Assembly: GCA_910576785.1 (NCBI GenBank)
Contig: CAJTJG010000001.1
Span: 1-64,000, forward strand
Origin: an uncultured Duncaniella sp.
GTDB lineage: Bacteria; Bacteroidota; Bacteroidia; Bacteroidales; Muribaculaceae
Direction of reading: 5' to 3'
Length of the DNA: 64,000 bases
Positions 60,950 to 64,000 of this stretch are shown here, in pieces (within the stretch, counting starts at the first letter, position 1; each line of letters begins with the position of its first letter). Below the pieces are notes generated by a model. The model was not told the origin of the DNA. It did no database searches and worked only from the letters and a program-made list of their open reading frames with translations. Both the position numbers and the translations under genes were made by a program.

Positions 60950-63229
60950 TCAATTTTTATTGTTGGAGAAACTCCTGTAGTGTGCCGGTTCGAGATTAAG
61001 CTTGCCGATAGCCCTCAGCATCTTGCGCAGGGAAGTGACAAGCTCGCGGCTTTCCTGAAGGAGATTGAGATATACGTATATCACGGTGAGATTTGCTGTA
61101 TCGCAGTTGCGTATATAGTCGTATACTTCGCCCGACATCTTCGAGAGTTTTCTCTTGGTGTTCTCGCAACGTCTCCTGAGTTCGTCGATCGTCTCCGGAC
61201 GGTTGTCATCCACACATGACTCCGCATCGTGGAATATAGCGGTGATCTCGTCTCTGATCTCATGGAGAGAACCTGTGAATGATGCGGGTAGTGGTCGGAA
61301 ATTGTTGTCGACATGTTCCTTGCATACTTCGCATATGCGTCGCAGACTGTAGGTGACGGACATGGCCATATTGTTGCTCAGATGGAACCACGCGCTCTTC
61401 TCGATGGCCGTCTCGGGAGTGACACGCCTGAGGCATAGCGTGAGTTTGCGGCGCTGACCCTTGAGTATATCTTTCTCGGCCACGAGAGCCTTGTCGGCGC
61501 GTGACAGGAGTTTGTTGTTGTCATCGGCAAAACCTCTGATCACGTCATCATACGCATCCGCGCCGAAATGCAGAAACATCTTTTGCTTCTCATTGATGTA
61601 TACTCTCAGCAATGGCCACACCTGATGATGGTCCTCGGTGGAAAGTATGGTCTGAAAGAGAGTGTCGTTGCTGTTGCCGAGATTTTTTTTACGGAAACGT
61701 ATGTTGCTTCTCACGAGGACCAGAAGTGCTATCACGCCACCGGCTATCATCACCGGCACGCCTCCGAGGTGCATCAGGCACACTACGGCACCTGCGCCGA
61801 TGAAGGCGACCCCGGCGGTGATGAACCAGCCGCCTATCACGGATATCACACCCGTGATACGGAACACGGCGCTCTCACGTCCCCAGGCTCTGTCGGCAAG
61901 CGATGTGCCCATTGCCACCATGAATGTTACAAACGTGGTGGAGAGGGGTAGTTTCATTGATGTACCCCAGGCTATGAGCACACCGGCGAGCATGAGGTTG
62001 ACAGATCCGCGCACGAGGTCAAACGCACCGCCCTCCTCAAGCTGCTGTCCGGAAGGATCCATGCGCGAAGCGAGGATCTTCCGCACTTTTTCAGGTATAT
62101 GGCTGCGTATGCGTGTGTAGAGGTTGAGGGTGCCACGCACCAGCGACCGGCTGATGCGCGATGAGCCGAACATCTCCTCGCCCTGCGACTGTGCGCTCAG
62201 TCCTACGGTGGTCTGTGTGACCTGCCGTGCCTTGCGCGATGTGGCGAGCGATACCACCATTATCGTACCTGCGCCGACAAGAAAGTAGAACGGTGTGGAT
62301 GCCGGGCCGTTGAGCACGGACATCATGTGGCCATGCAGATCGTCTCCTCCCGCGGCCATATAATCCTGATAGGATGCCAGCGATGTCAGGGGCACACCTA
62401 CGAAGTTTACAAGGTCATTGCCTGCAAAAGCCATGGCGAGCGAGAATGTACCCATGAGAACAACGACCTTGAGCACATTGACCTTGAGCAGATGCAGGGT
62501 CTGCATCAGCAGCGTGAAACCGATGAGTGAGGATAGGAGTATCAGCCCGGTGTTGTCACTGATCCAGAGCTTTACCGCCGGTGTCATTATGGTGAGATCC
62601 TTGATCCCTTTCAGCAGCATGAAGTATATGATGGCTGTGCATGCCACTCCGCCGAACAGACCTATCTTCCACTTCATCCGGCTCTTGTACTCGAATGTGA
62701 ATATGAGCCGTGATATGAACTGCACTACAGTGCCGAACACGAAGGCGATGGCTACGGAAAGGAATATGCCTATGATGACCGACAGGGCTTTCTCAGTATT
62801 CAGCAGGTCGCCGAGGGCGAGGGTGCTCTCCGGTGCGGCTATCTTGAAGAGCGCCACCGTGAAGGTTGCCCCGAGCAGCTCGAATACCATCGAGACGGTG
62901 GTGGATGTGGGCATGCCGAGCGAGTTGAATATGTCAAGCAGAATGATGTCGGTCACCATGACGGCCATGAATATGGCTATCACATCGTAGAACGACAGGT
63001 TTTCAGGCCGGAAGATACCATGGCGGGCCACATCCATCATGCCGTTGCTCATGGCCGCTCCTATGAATACACCTATTGATGCGACGATCAGGACGCGCTT
63101 GAATGACGCGGCGCCTGAGCCTACGGCTGACGAGAGAAAATTCACGGCGTCGTTGCTCACTCCTACCGCCAGATCGAATGTGGCAAGCAGGAAAAGAAAT
63201 ATGACTATGCCGAGAAACAGTAGATCCAT
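60950..63229 (-). CDS. PiT-family inorganic phosphate transporter with fused PhoU-like domain
   Basis: The start at 63,229 (MDLLFLGIVIFLFLLATFD) places the first helix at the N-terminus; the frame extends to 63,277 with a polar leader that is unlikely. The PiT signature GVSNDAVNFLSSAVGSGAAS is at about 25-45, and a second copy of the motif is in FAGNDLVNFVGVPL. About 12 membrane helices occupy residues 1-520. The last ~240 residues form a helical PhoU-like domain (MAMSVTYSLRRICEVCKEHV). It imports phosphate with a cation; the tail likely regulates it. A sensor kinase lies just downstream on the same strand. Confidence 0.9.
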   Translation of the reverse strand: MDLLFLGIVIFLFLLATFDLAVGVSNDAVNFLSSAVGSGAASFKRVLIVASIGVFIGAAMSNGMMDVARHGIFRPENLSFYDVIAIFMAVMVTDIILLDIFNSLGMPTSTTVSMVFELLGATFTVALFKIAAPESTLALGDLLNTEKALSVIIGIFLSVAIAFVFGTVVQFISRLIFTFEYKSRMKWKIGLFGGVACTAIIYFMLLKGIKDLTIMTPAVKLWISDNTGLILLSSLIGFTLLMQTLHLLKVNVLKVVVLMGTFSLAMAFAGNDLVNFVGVPLTSLASYQDYMAAGGDDLHGHMMSVLNGPASTPFYFLVGAGTIMVVSLATSRKARQVTQTTVGLSAQSQGEEMFGSSRISRSLVRGTLNLYTRIRSHIPEKVRKILASRMDPSGQQLEEGGAFDLVRGSVNLMLAGVLIAWGTSMKLPLSTTFVTFMVAMGTSLADRAWGRESAVFRITGVISVIGGWFITAGVAFIGAGAVVCLMHLGGVPVMIAGGVIALLVLVRSNIRFRKKNLGNSNDTLFQTILSTEDHHQVWPLLRVYINEKQKMFLHFGADAYDDVIRGFADDNNKLLSRADKALVAEKDILKGQRRKLTLCLRRVTPETAIEKSAWFHLSNNMAMSVTYSLRRICEVCKEHVDNNFRPLPASFTGSLHEIRDEITAIFHDAESCVDDNRPETIDELRRRCENTKRKLSKMSGEVYDYIRNCDTANLTVIYVYLNLLQESRELVTSLRKMLRAIGKLNLEPAHYRSFSNNKN

Positions 63230-63313
63230 TGGGAATGCTGGGTTGGTTTTGTTTTTTTGCCCTGCAAATTTCAGCATTCCTTGTTTCGGAAATATTTACT
63301 TTTTGTTGCGTTT

Positions 63314-64000
63314 TTATGAATTTTCCACCGGCAGAGTGAAGTCTATGCGCAGACCTCCGTCATTGACAGCCGTTATGGAGCCGCCATGCAGTGTCACGGC
63401 GTTCTTGACTATAGACAGTCCGAGTCCGGTGCCACCCATGGCCCGCGATCGTCCTTTGTCCACCCGGTAGAATCTCTCGAATATATGCGGCAGGTGTTCA
63501 TCAGGTATGCCATGACCATTGTCTCTGACTGTGAAATTGCCATTGATGTCGGCTATGACATTTATTTCCGTGCCGCCGCTGTAGGCTATGGCATTCCCTA
63601 TCAGATTGTTGAATATCGATTCGATGAGGGCACGGTTGGCCGTTAAGGTCAGATTGTCAGGGATATCCGCCGATATTTTCATCGTAGAGTGCAGGGATTG
63701 CTCCTTGATGATCTCGTTGACAAGGGGGGATACGTCAAGCTCTTCTTTTGAAATGGCTTTCGGGGCATCGTCCATTCGTGTGATAGCCGAGATGTCCTTG
63801 AGCATGGCGCTCAGACGCATGGCATTGGCATGTATGCGCTCTATGAACTCCACGCGTTTCTCCTCCGGCAGTTCCGGATGATCGAGCAGCAGGTCGGCAC
63901 TTATCTGTATGGCTGCGGCAGGGGTCTTGAGCTCATGGTTGATATTGTTGGTGAGCTGTTTTTTCAGTCTTATCTTGTCACGTTCCTGAGCCAGGGCCTC
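63314..64000 (-). CDS. Sensor histidine kinase, C-terminal part (cut by window edge)
   Basis: The frame continues past base 64,000, so only the kinase core is seen. It includes the HisKA box NNINHELKTPAAAIQISADL, HATPase N box NNLIGNAIAYSG, VRDNGHGIPDEH and GGTGLGLSIVKNA. An internal ATG at 63,853 would cut off the phosphorylated His and is not the start. The upstream gene, probably a response regulator, is outside the window. The gene lies 84 bases from the phosphate transporter and is transcribed in the same direction, so a phosphate-sensing (PhoR-like) role is possible but unproven. Confidence 0.88.
   Translation of the reverse strand, partial: EALAQERDKIRLKKQLTNNINHELKTPAAAIQISADLLLDHPELPEEKRVEFIERIHANAMRLSAMLKDISAITRMDDAPKAISKEELDVSPLVNEIIKEQSLHSTMKISADIPDNLTLTANRALIESIFNNLIGNAIAYSGGTEINVIADINGNFTVRDNGHGIPDEHLPHIFERFYRVDKGRSRAMGGTGLGLSIVKNAVTLHGGSITAVNDGGLRIDFTLPVENS

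Noticed and set aside
1..64000. CRISPR array, rRNA or tRNA genes
   Set aside because: No regularly spaced repeats and no cloverleaf-like segments with the conserved TTCRANY and CCA-proximal stem were seen on either strand.

Overview
The window comes from a member of the Bacteroidales, most likely a gut Muribaculaceae-type genome. The evidence is repeated TAnnTTTG promoter boxes without Shine-Dalgarno sites, secreted glycan-degrading enzymes with C-terminal secretion tails, a UpxY-type (NusG-like) antiterminator heading a capsule or exopolysaccharide (EPS) locus, and Bacteroidetes-type tyrosine recombinases. The first 14 bases match the end of an Illumina adapter, so the left edge is a contig end. 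The right edge cuts a sensor kinase.

1-7,100: plant-glycan degradation (the tail of a secreted carbohydrate-active protein, GH43+CBM6, GH97, a sialate-O-acetylesterase-like esterase), then an unknown gene on the minus strand. No SusC/SusD pair is present.

7,200-32,400: a Wzx/Wzy-type EPS locus. A tyrosine recombinase with a complete catalytic set is followed by a short segment (about 170 bp) bounded by 25-bp inverted repeats. The segment carries a promoter pointing at the antiterminator gene, so this is a classic phase-variable ON/OFF switch, read here as ON. Behind it lie wza, wzc, wzx, two polymerase-like membrane proteins, several glycosyltransferases, five acyltransferases, then gmd-fcl-manC for GDP-mannose and GDP-L-fucose. 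A GT11-like fucosyltransferase fits that sugar supply. The middle (about 13.0-25.2 kb) is clearly more AT-rich than its flanks, as expected for an exchanged serotype-specific block. Two further oddities lie inside: an acyltransferase split by a G8 tract (one more G restores the frame), and a nest of mutually exclusive perfect hairpins inside a glycosyltransferase gene. The locus ends with a recombinase-like protein that has lost key catalytic residues and its C-terminus.

32,400-49,200: an unknown gene, a tandem GNAT protein, an orphan sensor kinase, a channel-like membrane protein with Rossmann and RyR-type domains, metX, a DMT transporter, an outer-membrane protein, lrgAB, an MscS channel, a large OB-fold/AlbA_2 (Schlafen-type) protein, and a ClC channel.

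49,200-64,000: pectate lyase plus esterase, HtrA protease, an NlpC/P60 lipoprotein, an inactive-looking M16 peptidase homologue, a MINPP-like phosphatase, a TPR protein, a rhamnogalacturonan-lyase-like secreted protein, a PiT phosphate transporter with a PhoU-like tail, and the end of a sensor kinase. No tRNA, rRNA, CRISPR array or insertion sequence was seen.
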